This document shows, one piece after another, positions 15,291 to 22,465 of a stretch of DNA of 28,065 nt. The stretch is from VGRW01 sp031396695 (GTDB lineage Bacteria > Myxococcota_A > UBA9160 > SZUA-336). Positions within the stretch are counted from its first letter, which is position 1, and each line of letters opens with the position of its first letter. The DNA is taken from assembly GCA_031396695.1 (NCBI GenBank), contig JANNLG010000030.1:1-28065 (forward strand), read 5' to 3'. The position numbers and the translations under genes are program-made. The notes below the pieces were generated by a model. It saw nothing but the letters and a program-made list of their open reading frames with translations. It searched no databases and was not told the origin of the DNA.

Positions 15291-15788
15291 ATGTCGGCCG
15301 TCGAGAATCTCGAGCTCGCAGGTCGCCTGTGCCTGATCTCGTGTCTGGCGATCGCGCTCTCTGGCTGCGGGCCGCTCGGCCCGCTGTCCGGCGGATCGCT
15401 GCGCGGTCCGGTGCACACGCAGCCAGTCGTCGACTGGTCGTTCGTCGCATCCGAATCAACCTGTCAGCTCGAGACGAACCCCGCCGATCCGCACTCGGTC
15501 AACACCTGGTGCCTCGGCATCGGCGATCGTCTCTACGTGCCCTCCTCGATGATCCGAGGCCCGAAGTCGCCGAGCGAGCGCGACTGGGTGAAGAACGTCG
15601 CCAACAGTCCGGCGGTGCGAATCCGCATCGGCGGCGAGCTCTACGAGCGCGTCGCGGTTCGAGTCGGCGACGCCGCCGAGTACGACGCGGTGCGCGCGGC
15701 GCTCGAGGAGAAGTACGAGCTAGCCCCAGCGGATCGCGACCCCGAGCGCGAGATTTGGATCTTTCGTCTGGATCCCCGCGGAGCGTAA
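15291..15788 (+). CDS. Lipoprotein, paralogue of the preceding gene
   Basis: This 165-residue protein has a signal sequence and a good lipobox, ALSGC, with the acylated cysteine at residue 26. It shares GG-S-L-x-G, DWSFV (48-52) and LETNPADPHSV (60-70) with the previous protein in the same order, so the two are tandem duplicates. It then diverges with a longer C terminus including VRIRIGGELYE and a charged helix at about 127-142. The likely location is the periplasmic face of the inner or outer membrane. AGGAG lies 6 nt before the ATG. It is 8 bp from the previous gene, in the same operon. Confidence 0.8.
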   Translation: MSAVENLELAGRLCLISCLAIALSGCGPLGPLSGGSLRGPVHTQPVVDWSFVASESTCQLETNPADPHSVNTWCLGIGDRLYVPSSMIRGPKSPSERDWVKNVANSPAVRIRIGGELYERVAVRVGDAAEYDAVRAALEEKYELAPADRDPEREIWIFRLDPRGA

Positions 15789-15824
15789 GCTACGCGGAAT
15801 CGGACAGACGGGAGAACCTCGTGC

Positions 15825-16121
15825 ATGACGAAAAAGCTCGGCGACGTCGCGAACCGGCTCTTGTTCGAGAACGAGCGCGTGAAGGTCTGGCAAATGGATC
15901 TCGCGCCCGGCGAGTCCTCCGACTTCCACGAGCACACGCTTCCCTACGTGCTGTGCATCGAGGCAGGCGAGACCATCGATGCCGATTTCGAGAGCGGGAA
16001 GTCGATGCGCATTCCTGTGAAGCCGGGCAAGGTGTTCTTCGTCGAGCCGGGCAGCCGCGAGACGGCGGTGAACCGCAGCTCCGTGCGCTTCCGCGAGTTC
16101 CTGATCGAGCTGAAGTCCTGA
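15825..16121 (+). CDS. Small single-domain cupin
   Basis: A 98-residue cupin: MDLAPGESSDFHEHTLPYVLCIEAG contains the first cupin motif with H35 and H37 as probable metal ligands, and GKVFFVEPGSRETAVNRS (68-85) corresponds to the second. The second-motif histidine is not clear, so a metal may be missing or bound differently. It could be a small-molecule-binding or isomerase-type protein; no specific reaction can be assigned. GGGAGAA precedes the ATG. It is 36 bp after the lipoprotein gene, possibly with its own weak promoter (TAAGCT at 15786-15791). The convergent O-methyltransferase ends 3 bp away. Confidence 0.8.
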   Translation: MTKKLGDVANRLLFENERVKVWQMDLAPGESSDFHEHTLPYVLCIEAGETIDADFESGKSMRIPVKPGKVFFVEPGSRETAVNRSSVRFREFLIELKS

Positions 16122-16124
16122 GAC

Positions 16125-16823
16125 CTACGTTCTCACGGAGTACTCGAAGCCCGACGGGAACGGCAGCGTGACGGACTGGAAGCCGCTCTTGCCCGACTGC
16201 ACGTAGGCGACGTACGGCGCGAGCGAGCGCTTGAAGGTGCGCACGTTGTCGGCGAGCACGACCGCTCCGGGGCGCAGCTTCGGCGCGAGCAGCTCGAGCA
16301 TGGGCAGGTAGAGCTCCTTCCAGCCGTCGAGCAGGACCAGATCGATCGGCGGCGGCAGGTCGCGCAGCGTTTGCAGCGCGTCACCGAGCCGCACCTCGGC
16401 GTGACCGGCGAGCCCCGCCGCGTCCAGGTTGGCGAGCGCCTGCTTGTGCTTGCCGGGCTCCAGCTCCGTGCCGATCACGCGCCCGTTGCCGTTGTCGCGC
16501 GCGGCGGCGGCCGCGTAGATGGTGGAGATTCCGAACGAGGTGCCGAACTCGACGATGCGCCGCGCGGAGAGCGTGCGCGCGACCAGGTACATGAACTTCC
16601 CCTGCGCGACCGAGAGGGGGATGTACACGTCCTTCATGCGTTCCGACATCACCGCGGCCTCGGGCGGCTTGCTGCCGAGGAAAGCGCGCGCGAGCGACGG
16701 CAGGCGTCCCAGCATGCGGAACACGTCGCCGCGCGCCGCGTTGTGCAGGCCGTCCAGCGTCGTGCGCACGCGCGGGTCGTCGAGCGAGCTGGGAACCGGC
16801 GTGATCGAGAGCGCGCGCTCCAT
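16125..16823 (-). CDS. Class I SAM-dependent O-methyltransferase (metal-dependent, COMT-like)
   Basis: The 232-residue protein resembles bacterial catechol/caffeoyl-CoA-type O-methyltransferases. The SAM-binding glycine motif is VEFGTSFGIST (91-101), the acidic residue after the second strand is E120 or E122 (GTELEP), and LLDGWKE (D166) with ADN (D192, N193) supply the usual divalent-metal and catalytic site. It would methylate a hydroxyl of a catechol-like or other small acceptor. The ATG at 16823 follows GGAGGAAG. It is divergent from ilvD across a 63-bp gap with a symmetrical pair of TAGACT boxes. Confidence 0.88.
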   Translation of the reverse strand: MERALSITPVPSSLDDPRVRTTLDGLHNAARGDVFRMLGRLPSLARAFLGSKPPEAAVMSERMKDVYIPLSVAQGKFMYLVARTLSARRIVEFGTSFGISTIYAAAAARDNGNGRVIGTELEPGKHKQALANLDAAGLAGHAEVRLGDALQTLRDLPPPIDLVLLDGWKELYLPMLELLAPKLRPGAVVLADNVRTFKRSLAPYVAYVQSGKSGFQSVTLPFPSGFEYSVRT

Positions 16824-16841
16824 CGCGACTTCCTCCGACAC

Positions 16842-16867
16842 CAGTCTACGCCACACGCGGTAGACTG
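16842..16867. promoter_or_regulatory. Symmetrical divergent promoter / inverted repeat, OMT-ilvD
   Basis: CAGTCTAC (16842-16849) and GTAGACTG (16860-16867) are perfect 8-bp arms around a 10-nt spacer. Each arm contains TAGACT reading outward, so the two genes may use mirror-image -10 boxes. The palindrome could also be an operator controlling both genes. Confidence 0.5.
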
Positions 16868-16886
16868 TGCGCGCAGGAGGTCGAGC

Positions 16887-18578
16887 ATGGCGGACGCGAA
16901 GAAGAACCCACGCAGCGCGCTGATCACCGAGGGGCACGATCGCGCGCCAAACCGCGCGATGTTGCGCGCGGTCGGATTCGGAGACGCGGACTTCGGCAAG
17001 CCGATCGTCGGCGTCGCGCACAGCGACAGCGACATCACGCCGTGCAACGTCGGGCTCGGCGAGCTCGGCGCGGCCGCGGCGGCCGCGATCCGCAAGGCCG
17101 GCGGCATGCCTCAGACCTACGGCACGATCACGATCAGCGACGGCATCTCCATGGGTACCGAGGGCATGAAGTGCTCGCTGGTGTCGCGCGAGGTGATCGC
17201 GGACTCGATCGAGACCGTCTCTCGGGGGCAGTGCCACGACGGCGTGATCGCGATCGGCGGCTGCGACAAGAACATGCCCGGCGCGCTGATCGCGCTCGCG
17301 CGCCTCGACATCCCCGCGATCTTCGTCTACGGCGGCACGATCAAGCCCGGGCGCTACGCGGGACAGGACCTGACGGTCGTATCCGTGTTCGAGGCGGTCG
17401 GCGCGCACGGCGCGGGTAAGATGAGCGACACGGACTTCGTGCAGATCGAGCGCTGCGCGATCCCCGGCCGCGGCTCGTGCGGCGGCATGTACACCGCGAA
17501 CACCATGTCGAGCGCGATCGAGGCGATGGGCATGAGCCTGCCGGGCAGCTCGACCATGTCGGCCGTCGACGCGGAGAAGCGCGACAGCGCGGCCGAGTCG
17601 GGACGCGTGCTGATCGACCTGGTCGCCGCGAACCTGACGCCGCGCGTGATCATGACCCGGGCGGCGTTCGAGAACGCGATCGCGGTGGTGATGGCGGTCG
17701 GTGGTTCGACCAACGCCGTGCTGCATCTGATGGCGATCGCGCACGCGGCCGAGGTCCCGCTCGAGCTCGACGATTTCGAGCGCGTCCGTGCGCGCACTCC
17801 GGTGCTGGCGGATCTGAAGCCGAGCGGAAAGTACGTCGCCACCGACCTGCATCGCGTGGGTGGCATTCCGCTGATCATGAAGATGCTGCTCGCGCGCGGG
17901 CTGATCGACGGAAGCTGCCTCACCGTGACCGGGCGTACCGTCGCGGAGAATCTAGCCAACGTCGCGTCCGATCCGCCGGCGAATCAGGACGTGGTGCGCC
18001 CGTTCGCGAAGCCCGTCTACGCGGACGGACATCTCGCGATCCTGCGCGGCAACCTCGCGCCCGACGGCGCGGTGGCGAAGATCAGCGGCGTGAAGCTCGC
18101 CGAGATCACCGGCCCCGCGCGCGTGTTCGACTCCGAAGAGAAGTGCATGGCGGCGATCATGGCCGACGCCATCCGGCCGGGCGACGTGGTCGTGATCCGC
18201 TACGAAGGTCCGAAGGGCGGGCCCGGCATGCGCGAGATGCTGACTCCGACCTCGGCGCTGATCGGGAAGGGGCTCGGCGATTCCGTCGGCCTGCTCACCG
18301 ACGGACGCTTCTCGGGCGGAACCTACGGCATGGTCGTCGGCCACGTCTCGCCCGAGGCGTTCGTCGGCGGAACGATCGCGCTGGTGCGCGAGGGCGACTC
18401 GATCACGATCGACGCGAAGCAGCGGCTCTTGCAGCTGAACGTCGCCGAGCCCGAGCTCGCGGCGCGCCGCGCGGCCTGGCGCCAGCCGGCGCCCCGCTAT
18501 CCGCACGGCGTGCTCGCGAAGTACGCGAAGCTCGTCTCGAGCGCGTCGCGTGGCGCCGTCACGGACGCCGACCTGTGA
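16887..18578 (+). CDS. ilvD: Dihydroxy-acid dehydratase
   Basis: This 563-residue enzyme is the normal length for IlvD, which dehydrates 2,3-dihydroxy-isovalerate and -methylvalerate in valine and isoleucine synthesis. The three [2Fe-2S] cysteines are C53 (DITPCNVG), C126 (GGCDKNMPG) and C198 (GRGSCGGMYTANTM), with K128 as the carbamylated Mg ligand. The C-terminal TDGRFSGGTYG motif is also present. Related sugar-acid dehydratases (EDD type) differ in these stretches, so IlvD is the better call. AGGAGG lies 6 nt before the ATG, a few bases after the predicted transcript start. No other ilv gene is nearby. Its TGA overlaps the DUF423 start (GTGA). Confidence 0.96.
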   Translation: MADAKKNPRSALITEGHDRAPNRAMLRAVGFGDADFGKPIVGVAHSDSDITPCNVGLGELGAAAAAAIRKAGGMPQTYGTITISDGISMGTEGMKCSLVSREVIADSIETVSRGQCHDGVIAIGGCDKNMPGALIALARLDIPAIFVYGGTIKPGRYAGQDLTVVSVFEAVGAHGAGKMSDTDFVQIERCAIPGRGSCGGMYTANTMSSAIEAMGMSLPGSSTMSAVDAEKRDSAAESGRVLIDLVAANLTPRVIMTRAAFENAIAVVMAVGGSTNAVLHLMAIAHAAEVPLELDDFERVRARTPVLADLKPSGKYVATDLHRVGGIPLIMKMLLARGLIDGSCLTVTGRTVAENLANVASDPPANQDVVRPFAKPVYADGHLAILRGNLAPDGAVAKISGVKLAEITGPARVFDSEEKCMAAIMADAIRPGDVVVIRYEGPKGGPGMREMLTPTSALIGKGLGDSVGLLTDGRFSGGTYGMVVGHVSPEAFVGGTIALVREGDSITIDAKQRLLQLNVAEPELAARRAAWRQPAPRYPHGVLAKYAKLVSSASRGAVTDADL

Positions 18579-18943
18579 GCTGGATCGCGGTCGCCGGACT
18601 GCTGGGCTGCGTCTCGGTCGCGGCGGGCGCGTTCGGCGCGCACGGATTGCGCGACTCGGTCACGCCCGAGCGACTCGCCGCCTGGCAGACCGGCGCGCAC
18701 TACGCGCTCGTGCATAGCGGCGTGCTACTGGCGCTCGCGCTCTACGCCGCTGCGACCGGGCGCGGAATCGCGCTGCCCGCGTCGCTGATCCTCGCGGGCG
18801 TCGTGTTGTTCTCGGGCTCGATCTTCGGCCTGGTGCTGTTCGAGCTGCGCGTCCTCGGCCCGGTGACACCGATCGGTGGACTCCTCCTGCTGGCGGGCTG
18901 GGCATCGCTGCTTTTCATGGCAACGGGGGTGAAACCGGAGTAG
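18575..18943 (+). CDS. DUF423 / TMEM256-family small membrane protein
   Basis: A 122-residue protein with four hydrophobic helices (about 3-22, 41-60, 68-90 and 97-117). AAGAFGAHGL (16-25), WQTGAHYALVHS (37-48) and the closing GGLLLLAGW are the signature of DUF423 (YgdD/TMEM256) proteins, whose function is not established. Start is the GTG at 18575 that overlaps the ilvD stop by 4 bp; the frame is open upstream but that is a shadow of ilvD. Translational coupling to ilvD is likely. Confidence 0.88.
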   Translation: MSWIAVAGLLGCVSVAAGAFGAHGLRDSVTPERLAAWQTGAHYALVHSGVLLALALYAAATGRGIALPASLILAGVVLFSGSIFGLVLFELRVLGPVTPIGGLLLLAGWASLLFMATGVKPE

Positions 18944-18976
18944 GGTCGCCGTGGCACTCACGCAAGGGAGACGAAT

Positions 18977-20134
18977 GTGACCGAGATCGTCGCGAAGCCC
19001 GTCGGAGTGGAGAGCATCGCCGCATACGAGCGCGAGTTCGGTGAGAAGGCGACCGAGTGGGCCGCGATCCTGCAGGAGAACGCGGACAAGCTGAAGAGCG
19101 GCCACTACTCGCTGCATTGGCTCGATCCCCAGGACTCCGGCTGGGGGCGGCGCGCCCGTCCGTCGTCCCGCGGCCTCACGTACGCAGACGTGAACCAGCT
19201 GCCGCAAAGCGGCGAGCTACCCAAGACGGCGACCTGGCTCAATTTCGCGCCGCGCGGTTCGATCCGCGAGCCCTACCGCGATCGCATGCCGACCGTCGAG
19301 AGCTACACCGTCGTGGACCGCGACGAGCTCTGGGCCGACAACGTCATCACGCTCTACGAGGAGGCCAAGGCGCGGCAGTGGAACGCCACGCGCGATATCC
19401 CGTGGAGCGAGCTGGAGCGCCTGCCCGACGATCTCGAGAAGGCGACTTGCCAACTCTGCACGTTCCTGACCGAGGTCGAGTTCGTCGCGGGCGATTTCCC
19501 CGCCAAGTGGCTGTACCGGATCCCGCAGGATTTTCTCGAGGTGAAGAGCTTCCTGTCGACGCAGATCATGGACGAGGCGCGACACCAGGAGGTGTTCCGA
19601 AAGCGCGCGTTCGCGGGCGGCGGCCTGCTCCACTCCGCGCCCGGCTTCGAGTGGGCGCTGAAGGCGATCCTGGACGCACCCACCCACACCATGGGCACGT
19701 TCCTGCTGAACCTGCTCGGCGAGGGTCTGGTCCTGTCGATCTTCCGCTCGGGCGAGATGATCGCGAAGACGCACGTCGACAAGGAGATCTTCCGCCGCTG
19801 CTTGCAAGACGAGGCGCGTCACGTCTCCTATGGCGTGCTCGAGCTGAAGAACTCGATCGACCACGCGCCCGATCGCGGTGCGGCGATCGAAGAGCTGCAC
19901 CGCTTCGCCGACGTCGGCGAGTTGGTGATCCTCACCGCGTTCTCGGAGCCGGCGCTGGTGGAACCGTTGGCGGTGCTGCTCGGCGGCGGCCTCGCCAAGA
20001 TCGATCAGGGCATGGAGGGAATGGCGAAGCTCTGGTCGATGTTCATCGGCGAGTACCTGCAGCGCTGCGACCGGGCGGGCTTCCCGCGCGACGAGCGCTG
20101 CAAGATCCCGAAGCAGGCGATTTGGGCGAGATGA
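18977..20134 (+). CDS. Ferritin-fold diiron protein, putative oxygenase
   Basis: The 385-residue protein has a ribonucleotide-reductase-R2-like four-helix core carrying a full class I diiron ligand set. E168 (or E166) lies in LTEVEFVAGD, E200 and H203 in MDEARHQEVF, E249 in LGEGLVL, and E279 and H282 in QDEARHVSYG. An N-terminal region of about 120 residues and the QWNATRDIPW segment (134-143) precede the core. It lacks radical-transfer features I could assign, so a substrate oxygenase or desaturase (AurF-like or acyl-ACP desaturase-like chemistry) is likelier than RNR. The start is GTG at 18977; AAGGGAG lies 7 nt upstream. ATGA overlap couples it to the SCP2-like gene, and the ferredoxin follows. 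The exact family is not recognised. Confidence 0.85.
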   Translation: MTEIVAKPVGVESIAAYEREFGEKATEWAAILQENADKLKSGHYSLHWLDPQDSGWGRRARPSSRGLTYADVNQLPQSGELPKTATWLNFAPRGSIREPYRDRMPTVESYTVVDRDELWADNVITLYEEAKARQWNATRDIPWSELERLPDDLEKATCQLCTFLTEVEFVAGDFPAKWLYRIPQDFLEVKSFLSTQIMDEARHQEVFRKRAFAGGGLLHSAPGFEWALKAILDAPTHTMGTFLLNLLGEGLVLSIFRSGEMIAKTHVDKEIFRRCLQDEARHVSYGVLELKNSIDHAPDRGAAIEELHRFADVGELVILTAFSEPALVEPLAVLLGGGLAKIDQGMEGMAKLWSMFIGEYLQRCDRAGFPRDERCKIPKQAIWAR

Positions 20135-20604
20135 CGCCGAGCGAGACGATTTCGTTCCCGTCGCTCGCCTGGTTCGAAATGCTCGCCGAGCGGATGAACG
20201 CCGACCGCGCGCGCTACGAGCATCTCGGCTACGTCGACTGCATCGTGGAGTTCGCCGTGCGCGACGCCCGCGGCCCCGGGCGACCGCTGCGCGTCCAGGT
20301 CACGTTCGACGAGTTCTCGGTCACGGACGTGCGCGAGGCGGGCCCGGCCGACGCCGAGCGCGCTGACTTCACGCTGGAGGCGGACCCAAAGGCCTGGCGC
20401 GAGATGATCGAGAGCATCGCGAAGGGCAAGGGTCGACCGGGGCTCGACCAGACGCTCAATCACCTGAGTCACTTCGACGCTCCGTTCCGCGTCTGCTCCG
20501 CGGATCCGCTGAAGCGCGACTTGTACTTCCGCTACAACCAGAGCCTGCAGGAGTTCGTGAACGCCTCCGCTCTGTGCGTCACGACGTTCGACGTGCGCCC
20601 GTAG
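20131..20604 (+). CDS. SCP2-like sterol/lipid-carrier domain protein
   Basis: A 157-residue protein without signal peptide. The alternating strands FAVRDARGPGRPLRVQVTF, then DFTLEADPKAWREMIESI (79-96) and a glycine/charged turn before a C-terminal helix, resemble SCP2 sterol-carrier domains, which hold a fatty acyl or sterol ligand in a tunnel. The match is by pattern, not search. It starts within the stop of the diiron gene (ATGA) and ends 2 bp before the ferredoxin, so the three are one translational unit. It could deliver or shield a hydrophobic substrate for the diiron enzyme. Confidence 0.65.
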   Translation: MTPSETISFPSLAWFEMLAERMNADRARYEHLGYVDCIVEFAVRDARGPGRPLRVQVTFDEFSVTDVREAGPADAERADFTLEADPKAWREMIESIAKGKGRPGLDQTLNHLSHFDAPFRVCSADPLKRDLYFRYNQSLQEFVNASALCVTTFDVRP

Positions 20605-20606
20605 GC

Positions 20607-20891
20607 ATGGCGCGCAAGCCCGGTCACTTCTACATCGACGAGACCTGCATCGGCTGCGGAGCGTGCGACCACGCTTGTCCGGGGAAAGTCGACGCGATCT
20701 ACCGGGTCGAGGACGACTTCCTCGGGCGCTTGGCGATCGTGCTCGACGAGTGCATCGACTGCGGGCTCTGCGTGCCGCTCTGCCCGGTCGCCTGCATCCA
20801 CGATGCGCGCAGCGAGGGAATCGTTGCCGGTGCGGGCGGCTACCTGCGCATCCGCGAGCTGCAGGCTTGGGCGAAGGCGCGCGGGGCCTGA
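20607..20891 (+). CDS. 2[4Fe-4S] ferredoxin
   Basis: This 94-residue protein has two classic clusters: C14-x2-C17-x2-C20-x3-C24-P and C49-x2-C52-x2-C55-x3-C59-P. The spacing between the motifs (about 25 residues) is longer than in clostridial ferredoxins, with a YRVEDDFLGR insertion. It would carry electrons at low potential, and its position makes the diiron protein the likely acceptor. ATG at 20607 is preferred over the GTG at 20574 that would overlap the SCP2-like gene. No reductase gene is nearby, so electrons must come from elsewhere in the cell. Confidence 0.92.
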   Translation: MARKPGHFYIDETCIGCGACDHACPGKVDAIYRVEDDFLGRLAIVLDECIDCGLCVPLCPVACIHDARSEGIVAGAGGYLRIRELQAWAKARGA

Positions 20892-20900
20892 GCGCCGCGA

Positions 20901-22388
20901 TCAGCTCTGTGGCGTTCCGTCCCAGAAGCGCCGCTCCGCGTCGCGCGGCGCGTGCTCGACGCGTGTGCTCGCATCGAAGACGAACGTCGCGCGATCCTCG
21001 ACGGTGTAGCTCGGCCAGGAGCCGACCAGCGGGCTGCGCGGGTTTCCGACGCGTGCGAACGCGGCCCAGGCCTCGCGCATGCGGCGCGAGAGCGCCTTGG
21101 CCTCGGGGCCGTCCTCGATCAGCGGGCCCAGCGCGTGGATGCGCCGCGTTCCGAACACGAACGGCTGTTCCAGTCCGTGAAACGCGCCGATCGGGCCCTG
21201 CGCGGAGACGCCCGAGAAGGCGAACTCGTACACGAATGCGTGCGCTCCGAGCGCGCCGACCGCTTCGGCCAGGCGCAGGGCGGGGATGCGGAAGCAGCGA
21301 TCCGTCTCGATCGCGTGGAACAGGTCCGCGGGCGCGGCGGAGCTACGCAGCGTCGTGTAGGCCGCGAGCGCGGCGTCCACCTGCGCGGCTGCGAGTCCGC
21401 GCTCACGCAGACGCTCGCCGACGCCCTTGCGGTCGAGCTTCCGGACTGTGGGGTCGACGAGCTCGAGCACGCGCGTTTCGTCGCGGTTCGTGCCGATCAG
21501 GAGCGGCACCGGCGCGAGAGTGCCCGCGCGCGCGGCCTCGAGCGGCGCGGCTTCGAGCAGCTGCGAATCGACGGTCGGGCGGAAGCCGCCCGCGCGATGT
21601 TGGGCTTCGAGCAGGGTCTCGATCGGCAGATCCGCGAGCTTGCGCACGTCCTGCTTCGCCAGGCCGAGTGCGCCCAAGAACTCGCGCGTGCGTCGAGTCG
21701 AGTCCGCGCGCGTGTCGATCGCGAGCGTCCCGCTGGCCAGGATCGCGCGCTGGTACAGGCCGCGCGCGGACTTCGCGGCGAGCAGGCAGGCGACCGCGGT
21801 GGCGCCCGAGCCTTCACCGAAAAGCGTCACGTTGTGCGGGTCGCCGCCGAACGCGTCGATCTCCTCGCGCACCCATTCGAGCGCGGCGATCAGGTCGAGC
21901 AGACCGAGATTGGCCTCGCGCAGACCCGCGCCGTCCGGCAGCTCGGACGGATCGAGGAAGCCGAGCGCCCCGAGCCGATACTGCAGCGAGATCACCACCA
22001 GGTCGCCGCCGCGCGCGAGCCGTCGTCCGCGCGTGCCGGGATCCGCGGCCGCGCCCTCCGCGAACCCGCCGCCGTGCACGAACACGAGCACCGGGCGCGG
22101 CACACCGTCGAAGCCCGCGGTCGCCAGGTCGAGTCGCAGGCAGTCTTCACTCTGCGCGAACGCGGGTGCGCTCGGCGCGAGCATCGCGAGGCGCGGGGAG
22201 TTCTGCGGAGCGGCCGGTCCGGGCTCTCTGCAATCGAGCACTCCGGGCCAGGGCTCGAGTCGCGCGGGTGGTTTGAAGCGCAGCGAACCGACGGGCGGCG
22301 CCGCGTACGGAACGCCGCGAAACACCGTCACGCCCCGATCCAGGCGGCCGTGCACCCGGCCAAAGCGCGTCTCGACCAAAAGCGGCAC
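20901..22388 (-). CDS. Type B carboxylesterase family protein with substituted nucleophile
   Basis: The 495-residue protein is a full-length carboxylesterase/cholinesterase-family alpha/beta hydrolase: FRGVPYAAPPVGSLRF near the N terminus, SEDCLRL, the oxyanion HGGG (105-108) and the DPHNVTLFG elbow strand. The elbow, normally GESAG, reads G-E-G-S-G (191-195), so glycine 193 occupies the catalytic serine position and serine 194 is shifted by one. The acid (E304 in GTNRDE) and histidine (H404 in GAFHG) are kept. It may be inactive, or use the displaced serine. There is no signal peptide. Start GTG 22388 is chosen because AAGAGGA lies 8 nt upstream and a -10-like TACGCT at 22414-22409 sits inside the longer frame (GTG 22418). 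Confidence 0.9.
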   Translation of the reverse strand: MPLLVETRFGRVHGRLDRGVTVFRGVPYAAPPVGSLRFKPPARLEPWPGVLDCREPGPAAPQNSPRLAMLAPSAPAFAQSEDCLRLDLATAGFDGVPRPVLVFVHGGGFAEGAAADPGTRGRRLARGGDLVVISLQYRLGALGFLDPSELPDGAGLREANLGLLDLIAALEWVREEIDAFGGDPHNVTLFGEGSGATAVACLLAAKSARGLYQRAILASGTLAIDTRADSTRRTREFLGALGLAKQDVRKLADLPIETLLEAQHRAGGFRPTVDSQLLEAAPLEAARAGTLAPVPLLIGTNRDETRVLELVDPTVRKLDRKGVGERLRERGLAAAQVDAALAAYTTLRSSAAPADLFHAIETDRCFRIPALRLAEAVGALGAHAFVYEFAFSGVSAQGPIGAFHGLEQPFVFGTRRIHALGPLIEDGPEAKALSRRMREAWAAFARVGNPRSPLVGSWPSYTVEDRATFVFDASTRVEHAPRDAERRFWDGTPQS

Positions 22389-22406
22389 GGTTCGAGTCCT
22401 CTTGCG

Positions 22407-22459
22407 CGAGCGTACCACGGCGCCGCCTGGTGGATGGCCGCGTTCGTGCGATACGCTCG
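22407..22459. promoter_or_regulatory. Divergent promoter region, carboxylesterase and metallophosphoesterase
   Basis: CGAGCGTA (22407-22414) and TACGCTCG (22452-22459) are perfect inverted 8-mers 37 bp apart, each giving an outward TACGCT that could be a -10 box. The right one ends 8 nt before the metallophosphoesterase ATG. Confidence 0.35.
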
Positions 22460-22465
22460 TCGGGA

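Noticed and set aside
20663..22276. Long plus-strand frame over the carboxylesterase gene
   Set aside because: Arg-rich antisense shadow; the minus-strand frame has HGGG, elbow and catalytic acid/His motifs.
22389..22418. Longer carboxylesterase start at GTG 22418
   Set aside because: The extra ten residues are basic and unlike the family start, and a likely -10 box lies inside this stretch; GTG 22388 has a ribosome binding site.
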